From positions 1 through 64,000 of the forward strand of contig JAJDWA010000070.1 of NCBI GenBank assembly GCA_022825825.1: a stretch of DNA of 64,000 nt, given 5' to 3'. Shown piece by piece: positions 26,845 to 34,556 of the stretch. A model generated the notes under the pieces. The model did not search any database. It had not been told where the DNA came from and was given only the letters and a program-made list of their open reading frames with translations. A program made the translations under genes and the position numbers. Numbering within the stretch: position 1 is the stretch's first letter; each line of letters opens with the position of its first letter. The DNA is from Candidatus Poribacteria bacterium. GTDB lineage: Bacteria; Poribacteria; WGA-4E; WGA-3G.

Positions 26845-29247
26845 TTACGGATCAACCTGTATATCCACATACAAATCAGGGTTCTGCTTGCGAAACCTGC
26901 GAATTGGGGACAGATTCTGGATAGAGTTGCCTTTAATATATAGAACTCTTAACCTATCAAAGTTCTCAACAGTGCTAATGTCCTGAATTTGGTTATCCGA
27001 CAAAAATAACCTCCTTAAGTTTGTTAATTCTGCCAACGGAGTGATGTCACGGATTTGATTTTTGGTTAGCTCTAAGCTTGTAAGTTGTGTCAACTCCTTA
27101 AGTGGTGTGATGTCGGAAATTTCACTGTCATCAAGCGATAATCCCGTAAGGTGTGGCAATCCGGTGAGAAATGAAACGAGATCAGTTAGATCCAGAAGGT
27201 TTTTACCACCAAAACCTAACCATGTCAATCGTGGCAAACTCACGAGTGGTGAGAGATCGCTAATTTGGTTTCCACCAATTGACAATGACGTAAGTCGTGT
27301 TAATTGAGCAAGAGGTGTGATGTCCGTAATTTGATTTCTGCTTAGATTCAAACCTGTCAGTTGTCTTAATTCAACAAACTGCTGTGTATCGCGAATTTGA
27401 TTATCGCTAAGATGTAAGATCGTAAGACTTTTAAGTTGAGTTAGTGGAGTGATGTCTTGAATTTGATTATCGTCGATAAATAATCGTCTAAGGGATTTTA
27501 TAGTTGCAATATTCGTAAGATCACTAACCTGATTTCCTTTTATCCGTAGCGTATTAAGTTGTGATAATTTTTCAAGTAGAGGCACATTGGTGATTTTATT
27601 GTCTTCAAGATTTAAGTCACCAAGCTGCGTTAATCCAGCGATAGGTGTTATATCACTGATCTGGTTATGACTGATATTTAAGGACAAAAGTTTTGTTGAA
27701 TTTTTGAGCGGTGTGATATCGCTAATTTTATTGTCTTCAAGCGATAAGGCTGAAAGGTTCGTCAAATTATACATTGGAGGAATGTCAACAACCTGATTTC
27801 TATCGAGATATAGGAATAATAATCGTGTTAATTCTGCAATGGGTGTGATGTTGACGATTTGATTATTGCTGAGATTTAAATGAGCCAGCTGTGTCAATCC
27901 TACGAGTGGAGTTATATCGCTGATCTTATTGTTTGGGAGCTCTAACATCTTTAGTTGTGTCATATTAGCAAGTGACGCGATATCACTAATATCATTATTT
28001 GTTATATCTAAAGTTTTTAGTTTCGTCAATTTTCCAAGCGGTGCAATGTCGCTAAGTTTATTATTTCTGAGCTCTAACTTTTCCAGTTTCGTCAATTTTC
28101 CAAGCGGCGTGATATCGTTGATTTTATTATTATCCAAGGATAGCGCTGTTAGGTTAGGCAAACCTTCAAACAACGAAACAAAAGATGTCAAATCTCGAAT
28201 CTCAGTCTCTCTAAGTGCAAAGGACGAAAGTCGCTTTAATCCACTAATAGGTCCAAAGTCTTTAATTTGATTACCTCTAAGTGATAAATTCCTAAGCTGA
28301 GTCAATTCAGATAACGGTGAGATATCGCCAATCTGATTGCTGCCGAGATATAAGCTCATCAGTTGTTTCATCCCTGCAAGTGGTGTGATGTCCCGGATTT
28401 CATTATTACCAATAGATAAGGTGTGCAGTTGCGGCAAATTTACTACCGGTGTAAGGTCTATTATTTTATTATTCCATAAAGATAATCTTTCCAATTGTAC
28501 TAGTCCTGCCAAAGGTGTTATGTCTTGGATTCTATTTCTTATAAGGGTTAAATCTGTAAGTTGTTTCAATCCTCTGAGCGGGGTGACGTCACCAATTGTA
28601 TTACCCTCAAGATTTAGGATATCAAGTTGTATTAACCCAGACAAAGGTGTAATATTGCTAATTTCATTATACCTGAGATTTAATTCCTTGAGTTGTATTA
28701 ATTCTGTGAGCGGCGCAATATCACGTATTTTGTTGCTATTAATTTCTAATTTCCTCAGTTGTGTTAACTCCTTGAGAGGTGTTATATCTTTAATACGGTT
28801 CGAATTAAGCGTTAACTCGCTAAGTAGTAATAATCCTTCAAGTGGCGTAAGATCACGGATTTGATTGCTATCAAGTGATAACCTACTGAGTTGTGTTAAT
28901 CCAGAAATGGGAGTGAGGTTCATAATTTGATTAGAATTTAGGTGTAAAGTCGTCAGATTTGTTAGTTGTGCAAGAGGTGTGATATCTGCAATTTGACCAC
29001 CAATAAGTGATAAACTTGTTAAACCCGTCATTTTTTCTATACCTGTTAAATCACTGATATTGTGTCGCCATGGAGACAACTTTTCCAATTTTTTTAACTT
29101 CTTTTGCGTGATAGGTTCATCAGGAAATAAACCTAATGCCTCACGAATAGCAGCAGCTAAATTCGGATCGGGAATCTCTACCGGTTCCGGTGGTGAACAA
29201 CTGACAAATACAATAAAAAACCCAAAAATTAGCCAAATATGTTTCAT
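26845..29247 (-). CDS. Internalin-like leucine-rich-repeat lipoprotein, paralogue
   Basis: The 800-residue protein has the same plan as its downstream neighbour: lipoprotein signal MKHIWLIFGFFIVFVSC, cap IPDPNLAAAIREALGLFPD, then a single long run of about 33 repeats of 22 residues (for example LTSLSLIGGQIADITPLAQL). The ending (IRRFRKQNPDLYVDIQVDP) matches the other gene's ending (IRKLRKQIPDLSLDIKVDQ). The TATAGCATT-ATG leader with AAGGAG is also shared, so the tandem duplication included the start region. The two are likely one transcript. The repeats give much room for recombination between copies. Confidence 0.88.
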   Translation of the reverse strand: MKHIWLIFGFFIVFVSCSPPEPVEIPDPNLAAAIREALGLFPDEPITQKKLKKLEKLSPWRHNISDLTGIEKMTGLTSLSLIGGQIADITPLAQLTNLTTLHLNSNQIMNLTPISGLTQLSRLSLDSNQIRDLTPLEGLLLLSELTLNSNRIKDITPLKELTQLRKLEINSNKIRDIAPLTELIQLKELNLRYNEISNITPLSGLIQLDILNLEGNTIGDVTPLRGLKQLTDLTLIRNRIQDITPLAGLVQLERLSLWNNKIIDLTPVVNLPQLHTLSIGNNEIRDITPLAGMKQLMSLYLGSNQIGDISPLSELTQLRNLSLRGNQIKDFGPISGLKRLSSFALRETEIRDLTSFVSLFEGLPNLTALSLDNNKINDITPLGKLTKLEKLELRNNKLSDIAPLGKLTKLKTLDITNNDISDIASLANMTQLKMLELPNNKISDITPLVGLTQLAHLNLSNNQIVNITPIAELTRLLFLYLDRNQVVDIPPMYNLTNLSALSLEDNKISDITPLKNSTKLLSLNISHNQISDITPIAGLTQLGDLNLEDNKITNVPLLEKLSQLNTLRIKGNQVSDLTNIATIKSLRRLFIDDNQIQDITPLTQLKSLTILHLSDNQIRDTQQFVELRQLTGLNLSRNQITDITPLAQLTRLTSLSIGGNQISDLSPLVSLPRLTWLGFGGKNLLDLTDLVSFLTGLPHLTGLSLDDSEISDITPLKELTQLTSLELTKNQIRDITPLAELTNLRRLFLSDNQIQDISTVENFDRLRVLYIKGNSIQNLSPIRRFRKQNPDLYVDIQVDP

Positions 29248-29318
29248 AATGCTATACTCCTTCTGATTCCCTCTTTATAGATCAACTTTGATTTCTCTCT
29301 GTTATGAACTATAATTGT

Positions 29319-29455
29319 TCACACAGTCCCCTCTGTTTCCTCAAGATCAGTTAAGTCCTCAACCTCAGCGATGTCTGCCAACATTCGAGCGTATTCACGT
29401 AACTCCACTTGAAGCGCAGCAAGCTCTTCCCGAAAAGTAGCACGTTCAGTTTCAT
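29319..29455 (-). pseudogene. 3' gene fragment cut by a mobile repeat
   Basis: On the minus strand an open frame ending at the TGA at 29319-29321 reads ERATFREELAALQVELREY, then ARMLADIAEVEDLTDLEETE. This acidic, coiled-coil-like tail has no start codon of its own: the frame continues upstream into the palindromic element at 29456-29580. It looks like the last 45 codons of a gene truncated by that insertion. Coiled-coil tails of this kind occur at the ends of several small protein families, so I do not name one. Confidence 0.35.
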
Positions 29456-29580
29456 TATCAGGACTTACGCATTCCCCCTTGATAAGGGGGTAGGGGGGTT
29501 AAAAGGCGTTATTTTAGTTATTTAACCCCCTAAATCCCCCTTATCAGGGGACTTTAAGAGAAAGTGCGTAAGTCCTGATA
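29456..29580. repeat. 125-bp TA-flanked MITE-like element, intact
   Basis: The ends TATCAGGACTTACGCA (29456-29471) and TGCGTAAGTCCTGATA (29565-29580) are perfect 16-base inverted repeats. The interior is itself nearly palindromic (CCCCCTTGATAAGGGGG and TTAACCCCCTAAATCCCCC). The outermost TA on both sides may be a TA target duplication of the IS630/mariner type. It has no coding capacity and would need a transposase from elsewhere. A broken copy is at 19719-20077. Confidence 0.8.
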
Positions 29581-29703
29581 AGTCAATATTGCGAGGCACG
29601 GGGACCTCGCGCTACAGATTAGGTTAATTTGGTATTATATCACAATCTTGTTTTAGAGTGGCCTAAATTTCTGATGGCAGTACATACACTATCGTATTGA
29701 TTC
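29581..29703. other. Spacer with GCGAGG hairpin
   Basis: Apart from a short GCGAGGCACGGGGACCTCGC hairpin near 29592-29611, of the same general type as the repeats at 4730 and 56770, I see nothing in the gap before the MATE gene's stop. Confidence 0.4.
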
Positions 29704-31014
29704 TCACATTGAACTAAACAGATGCTTCGGTGCTAATACCGTCAACAACACACCACGCACAACCAAAAGCAGCGTCAACGCAGCCCAAAGTCCATGATTA
29801 CCATAGGGCATCAACAGATACACCGCACATAGAAACAGCAGCATCGCAACAATCATAGAATTCCGCAACGGCTTTGCGGCAGTCGCGCCAAGGTAAATCC
29901 CATCCCAAATATACGCGGCAACATTGATAACAGGCGCAGCAATTATCCAGACAAGATACGGTTTTGCTTGTCCTATAAGATCGTGTTGATCCGTAAAGAA
30001 ACGAAGTAGCTGCTTTCCAAATAGACCAAAAATTAACATGATCGCGCCTCCGAACAGAAATGCCCACCAAAAAATATGACGCGTTGTCCGCTTCAAATTC
30101 TGCATATCCTGAGCGCCTTTGTATTTGCCAATCATACTCTCCGCAGCAAAAGCGAACCCATCAATTGAGTATGACATGAGGTTAATATATTGCAGCAGAA
30201 TAGTGTTAATCGCTAATACAGTATCGCTCAAGGCAGCAGATTTCGCTGTGAAAAAGGCATGGCTAAACACAAGACACAGCGTGCGAATGAAAATGTCGCT
30301 ACTGATGCTGAGAAATCGCTTCAGTTTAGAAAACGCAAGGATTATTCGGAAATCCCAAGTTGTTAGTAGATAACGATAACGTGCAAAGAAAAGCGTGCTT
30401 GCCAGAATGAGTCCAATATACTGGGCGATAACGGTTGCTAAAGCGACACCCTCCACCTTCATGCCAAGCACATTCACAAATATCAAATTCAGAACGATGT
30501 TTATCAGATTGACGAGAATTGTCAACAGCATCGGATAATGTGCATTCTGTAAACCTAAAAATACGCCGTGGAATGCATGTAGACAAAGCGTCGCAGGAGC
30601 AGCATAGATACGGATATGAAAATAGGTGCGGGCAAGTTGCTCAACCTCTGAACTTGTGGCAATCAGTGCCAAACTGACATCCGCAAGAATCCATTGCACG
30701 ATTAACAGCAGAAGACTCACGATGATGCCAATAGCTAAACCACGTTGAAGTAAGAGTCCACATTCAATATTATCATTCTCTCCATAAGCCTGTGCGGTCA
30801 ACCCTGTTGTTGCCATCCTAAGAAACCCAAATCCCCAATAGATAAAACTGAAAATAATACCACCGATGCCGACTGCACCGAGATAGTGTTCGGACTCCAA
30901 ACGTCCCATCAGCGCAGTATCAACAGTGCCAAGTAGTGGTATGGAAAAGTTGCTGATGATGTTCGGGATTGTGAGCCGAATTATCTGTTTGTTGATGTGT
31001 TCAGGTTTCTGCAT
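29704..31014 (-). CDS. MATE-family (DinF-like) efflux transporter
   Basis: The 436-residue protein has about twelve membrane helices and two similar halves, as in MATE exporters. The N-terminal LTIPNIISNFSIPLLGTVDTALMGRL and the GFGFLRMATTGLTAQAYG stretch, with a polar helix after each, match the DinF branch. It would expel organic cations or drugs in exchange for protons or sodium. The ATG at 31014 is preceded by a weak purine-rich site. It stands alone, divergent from the lpxL cluster; the 218-base gap to lpxL holds the promoters. Confidence 0.88.
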   Translation of the reverse strand: MQKPEHINKQIIRLTIPNIISNFSIPLLGTVDTALMGRLESEHYLGAVGIGGIIFSFIYWGFGFLRMATTGLTAQAYGENDNIECGLLLQRGLAIGIIVSLLLLIVQWILADVSLALIATSSEVEQLARTYFHIRIYAAPATLCLHAFHGVFLGLQNAHYPMLLTILVNLINIVLNLIFVNVLGMKVEGVALATVIAQYIGLILASTLFFARYRYLLTTWDFRIILAFSKLKRFLSISSDIFIRTLCLVFSHAFFTAKSAALSDTVLAINTILLQYINLMSYSIDGFAFAAESMIGKYKGAQDMQNLKRTTRHIFWWAFLFGGAIMLIFGLFGKQLLRFFTDQHDLIGQAKPYLVWIIAAPVINVAAYIWDGIYLGATAAKPLRNSMIVAMLLFLCAVYLLMPYGNHGLWAALTLLLVVRGVLLTVLAPKHLFSSM

Positions 31015-31194
31015 AAAGGAGTTCCGTTTCTGTTATAGAGTTTACCTGAAATTACGGTGAGAAATCAAGTCAGCTTGATGATCAAAATTGAAAGTGTTGT
31101 GTCTCTAAAATTTACAAAGAAAAACCGTAGGTAATGCAACAAACTATTATATCTAACCTATATGCGGTTGAATTGTCTCACTTTACATTTTTCT

Positions 31195-31223
31195 TTGTAA
31201 TTTTGCGAGAAATTTGGTATACT
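31195..31223 (+). promoter_or_regulatory. Promoter of the lpxL-lpt cluster, possibly leaderless
   Basis: TTGTAA at 31195-31200 and TATACT at 31218-31223 are separated by 17 bases. The ATG of the acyltransferase gene at 31233 lies ten bases past the -10 box, so transcription starting at the usual distance would give an mRNA with almost no leader. This agrees with the absence of a ribosome-binding site there. Confidence 0.5.
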
Positions 31224-31232
31224 ATATTCCTA

Positions 31233-32144
31233 ATGAAAGATTGGTGTTATGGATTTACCGCCAAACTGATTGGATTCTGTGTATCTTGTCTTCCGCGTTC
31301 GGCATCATTGGTTCTTGGCGGATGGCTGGGTGTCCTCAGTTTCTGGTTCGCATCACAGCACAGAAGGTTAGCATGCGAACATCTAAGTCGGAGTTTGGAT
31401 ATTTCCGATGAACGTCGTGTTAACGCAATAGCTAAAAAATGCTTTGAAAATTTAGGCAAAACTGTTGTTGAGTTCATGCGATTCCCACGCATGGATCCGA
31501 AGCAGACTAAAAAATATGTTCATTTTGAAGGTATTCAGCATGTAGAAGATGCTTTAGCAAACGGGAAAGGAGCAATAATATTAACCGGACATTTTGGGAA
31601 CTGGGAGCTTCTGGCGGCAAGTATTAGTGCGGCTGTGGCGCCGTTGAGTCCAATTGTGCGGGAATTGCGTTCACCTCGGCTAAACGTGTTGGTTAATAGT
31701 TACCGAGAAAAAGCAGGATATACTACAATAGATAGGGATACTGGGGTACGACAAGCCCTCCGATGTTTGAAACGCAACGAACTGCTTGGCATTGTCGCTG
31801 ACGTGGACACCACTGTAAACGGTGTTTTTGTTGACTTTTTTGGAAGACCTGCTTACACACCCTATAGTCCTGTCGCTTTTGCGCTAAAAACTGGTGCAGT
31901 GATATTGCCATCTTTTATTGTCCGTCAGGCTGATGGTACACATCGGGCGATAATTGAGCCGCCGTTAGCGTTAAAACGGTGCGATGTAAAAGAGGAAGAA
32001 CTTGTTATCAATACACAAAAATTCACTAAAATCATTGAATCTTATATCCGAAAATATCCAGAGCAGTGGATTTGGATGCATAAACGGTGGAAAACGCGTC
32101 CCGATACCAGTCCAACTAATAAGAATGCCAACGTTTTGGAGTAA
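31233..32144 (+). CDS. lpxL: LpxL/HtrB-type lipid A acyltransferase
   Basis: The 303-residue protein belongs to the LpxL/HtrB lysophospholipid acyltransferase family. The catalytic H-x4-E motif is seen in LTGHFGNWELL (about residue 115-125), preceded by the usual N-terminal hydrophobic anchor, and the GVFVDFFGRPAYTP stretch is typical. It adds a secondary acyl chain to a lipid A precursor at the inner face of the cytoplasmic membrane. I chose the ATG at 31233 because the family similarity begins there and a promoter ends just upstream; an ATG at 31134 is possible. Its end overlaps lptC by 20 bases, tying lipid A acylation to LPS export. Confidence 0.87.
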   Translation: MKDWCYGFTAKLIGFCVSCLPRSASLVLGGWLGVLSFWFASQHRRLACEHLSRSLDISDERRVNAIAKKCFENLGKTVVEFMRFPRMDPKQTKKYVHFEGIQHVEDALANGKGAIILTGHFGNWELLAASISAAVAPLSPIVRELRSPRLNVLVNSYREKAGYTTIDRDTGVRQALRCLKRNELLGIVADVDTTVNGVFVDFFGRPAYTPYSPVAFALKTGAVILPSFIVRQADGTHRAIIEPPLALKRCDVKEEELVINTQKFTKIIESYIRKYPEQWIWMHKRWKTRPDTSPTNKNANVLE

Positions 32145-32673
32145 TAAATGTCTTGTTTTTTTTCTAATTTTTTGTTTTGCTGTTATCGGTTGTGAACGTG
32201 AGGAAGAAGAAACCCAACCAGTAGAACCTACACCGATCCAACAGCTTGAAACGTTTTCTATGCAGCACAGAGAGGCGGGTGTCTTAAAGTGGACCCTTGT
32301 CGGCGAGGCATCTGAGATGCAAAGACACCGAGTAATCGTTCAAAACCCGAAGGTTCAAATATATGAAGAGGGACAAGTTTCTATGACATTGACCAGCAAA
32401 ACTGGGCAGTACTTCAACGTTGGGAAGAAAAAAGATAACCTATATCTCAATGGGGAAGTAGTTGGTGTCAACGAGAATGGAACACTATACACAGAGGAAC
32501 TCCAGTGGCAAAACAAAGATGGAACGCTCTATTCACCAACTGAAGTTAAGATCGTGCGAGGAGATTCTACATGGTATGGGGCCGAAATGGTCGCTAATCC
32601 GGACCTTGAAACCGTAAAGATGTCAAAAAATAGATTTACACTCTACGCTAAAGATGAGGAAATAAATGATTAG
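32125..32673 (+). CDS. lptC: LPS export protein LptC
   Basis: The 182-residue protein has an N-terminal hydrophobic segment ending in a lipobox-like VIGC (about residue 22), then a single OstA-like beta-jellyroll domain with QHREAGVLKWTLVGEASEM, the GQVSMTLTSKTGQYF and LYLNGEVVGVNENG repeats and LYTEELQWQNKDGTLYSP, which are typical of LptC. LptC takes LPS from LptFG and hands it to LptA in the periplasm. The possible lipid anchor is unusual, as the well-known LptC uses a membrane helix. The start is inside the end of lpxL; lptA starts eight bases before its stop. Confidence 0.85.
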   Translation: MPTFWSNKCLVFFLIFCFAVIGCEREEEETQPVEPTPIQQLETFSMQHREAGVLKWTLVGEASEMQRHRVIVQNPKVQIYEEGQVSMTLTSKTGQYFNVGKKKDNLYLNGEVVGVNENGTLYTEELQWQNKDGTLYSPTEVKIVRGDSTWYGAEMVANPDLETVKMSKNRFTLYAKDEEIND

Positions 32674-33637
32674 AAAGAATATTATCCCTAAAAAAAATAC
32701 TGAAGTGGCATTCAAACTACCACAATTGGTTAGAAATTGGTTAATCTTTCTCGGTGTCGCAATTTGTTTGATAACATTTTCAGTGGTGGCAGATGAAGCA
32801 GCAAATACTGAAAAGAAAGAAGGCGAAGTTGTCCAGCAGACCGAAAAAAAGCCGGCAGTTCCAGCTAAATCAACCGAAAGCAAAGACGCTAAAAAAGGGA
32901 CTGATACACCGAGCCCAGATAGCGATGGTGCCATGACCGAACCAACTAAAGAAGTTATTGTAGGTGACTCAGATGAAATGGACCGGGATATGAAAGCCGG
33001 TATCACAATTCTTATCGGAAATGTAAAGACGATAAGGCTTAATGAACAAGGCATTGAAATCGGATTTCTAAATGCCGACAAAGTAACACTCAAGAGTGAT
33101 ACAAAAACAGGTAAAACGACAGAAATTATTGCTGTAGGTAATGTAGAGATACGAGATCAAGATATCTTCGCAACCTGCGACCACGCTACGATGAACAACC
33201 TAACGAACATCATTACGTTAAAAGATAATGTCGTAGTTTTACAAAACAAAGATAGACTTGAAACGAAACTTTTCACCTTCAATAGAACAACAGGTAAGCA
33301 GAAAGGCGTTGGGAACGTTAAATTTAAGGTAACCGTCACACAAGCAACACCAGAGGAAGCTGCAGAAGCAAGTTCCGATAGCGAGGATACCTCTGCAACG
33401 CCGAGTCAAACTGACGAGAATGATGTCTCTCCAGAAGCGAAAAAAGAGAATAAAAAAAAGTCTGACTCTGACAAAGCGGAAACTGAAGAAAAAACCACAC
33501 CCGCTGAAACAGAAAAAGAAGATAAAGATTCGGCATCTGAAGAAGCTAAAGAGGCTGAACCGACTGAATCTGAAGAAACCGAACCGACTGAATCTGAAGA
33601 AGCTGATGAAGCAGAAGGATCCGAGGAGACAGAGTAA
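32666..33637 (+). CDS. lptA: LptA/OstA-like LPS transport protein with acidic tail
   Basis: The 323-residue protein has an N-terminal hydrophobic signal or anchor (about 22-42), a Lys/Glu/Pro-rich linker, then an OstA-like domain (about 107-225): GITILIGNVKTIRLNEQGIEI, KTTEIIAVGNVEIRDQDIFATCDHA, LKDNVVVLQNKDRLET and GKQKGVGNVKFKV. The last 95 residues are an acidic low-complexity tail with repeated EPTESEE units, not present in the classical protein. LptA bridges the periplasm for LPS. It starts inside lptC, a sign of translational coupling. Confidence 0.83.
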   Translation: MIRKNIIPKKNTEVAFKLPQLVRNWLIFLGVAICLITFSVVADEAANTEKKEGEVVQQTEKKPAVPAKSTESKDAKKGTDTPSPDSDGAMTEPTKEVIVGDSDEMDRDMKAGITILIGNVKTIRLNEQGIEIGFLNADKVTLKSDTKTGKTTEIIAVGNVEIRDQDIFATCDHATMNNLTNIITLKDNVVVLQNKDRLETKLFTFNRTTGKQKGVGNVKFKVTVTQATPEEAAEASSDSEDTSATPSQTDENDVSPEAKKENKKKSDSDKAETEEKTTPAETEKEDKDSASEEAKEAEPTESEETEPTESEEADEAEGSEETE

Positions 33638-33675
33638 CGTCGTTTTTCGCGTTACTTCGTAATGCTTTTGTAAAT

Positions 33676-34452
33676 ATGGAGAACACAGGTAGCAACAACG
33701 TGGCAAAAGAACTACAAACTCACAACCTCGTTAAAAGATATACACGGCGCGGTCCAATTGTAGTTAATGAAGTAAGTCTATCGCTACAGCAAGGCGAAAT
33801 AGTAGGTTTGTTAGGACCCAACGGTGCTGGCAAATCAACGACATTCTATATGGTGGTCGGTCTAATCCGCCCAAATGCAGGTCGCATCACTTATGGGGAT
33901 AGAGATATAACGTTCTTACCGATGTACAAACGGGCGCGCCTCGGTATAGGCTATCTCTCACAGGAGACATCAATTTTTCGCAAATTAACGGTGAAACAGA
34001 ACATTGAAGCGATTTTAGAGGCACACAGTATGCCGAAAGATGAGCGAGAAACGCGTATACAGGAATTCACAGATGAACTCGGTATTTCCAACCTTTTAAA
34101 CAGAAAGGCATACACGCTTTCGGGAGGTGAATGTCGTCGCGCTGAGATTGCTCGCGCCCTTGCTGCGCAACCAGACTTTATCTTGTTAGATGAACCACTT
34201 TCTGGGATTGACCCAATCGCAGTTGCGGACATTAAGCAGCTCATTTTACATTTGAGAAACAGGAATCTTGGTATCCTTATCACAGACCATAACGCTGTTG
34301 AAACGCTAAATATTGTTGATCGTGCATATCTTATAGCGGATGGGAAAATTACACTGTCCGGCACACCTGAAGAACTTCTCAATAGCGAAGTTGCCAGAGA
34401 ACTCTATTTCGGTCCTAACTTTCATTATGCAAAAGAGGAGAACAACTCATAA
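33676..34452 (+). CDS. lptB: LPS export ABC transporter ATP-binding protein LptB
   Basis: The 258-residue ABC ATPase carries Walker A GPNGAGKST (about 47-55), the Q-loop in GYLSQETSIFRKLTV, the signature LSGGECRRAEIARAL (about 152), Walker B FILLDEPLSGIDP and the H-loop ITDHNAVET. The long match to LptB, including the HNLVKRYTRRGPIVVNEVSL start, makes the call firm. It powers LptFG to extract LPS from the inner membrane. lptF and lptG are not in the window. The first ATG is used; a GTG eight codons later is an alternative. It lies 38 bases after lptA. Confidence 0.94.
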   Translation: MENTGSNNVAKELQTHNLVKRYTRRGPIVVNEVSLSLQQGEIVGLLGPNGAGKSTTFYMVVGLIRPNAGRITYGDRDITFLPMYKRARLGIGYLSQETSIFRKLTVKQNIEAILEAHSMPKDERETRIQEFTDELGISNLLNRKAYTLSGGECRRAEIARALAAQPDFILLDEPLSGIDPIAVADIKQLILHLRNRNLGILITDHNAVETLNIVDRAYLIADGKITLSGTPEELLNSEVARELYFGPNFHYAKEENNS

Positions 34453-34556
34453 GAGGAACTTTAGCATCGGTTATCGCTTGAGAACATCTTTATTTTAAGA
34501 CGTTTGCAGGCACAACACGCTAACGTTCTGATAGTGATTTATTGGGGTGCTGCGCG

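Noticed and set aside
26417-29266. Plus-strand open frames antisense to the LRR genes
   Set aside because: They arise from the repeated LRR codons read backward (recurring SGVMS/ISLL words), a well-known artefact of repeat genes.
33239-33706. 155-codon minus-strand open frame antisense to lptA/lptB
   Set aside because: It is the mirror of the acidic repeat tail of lptA, rich in Phe/Ser/Arg, without a credible start or family.
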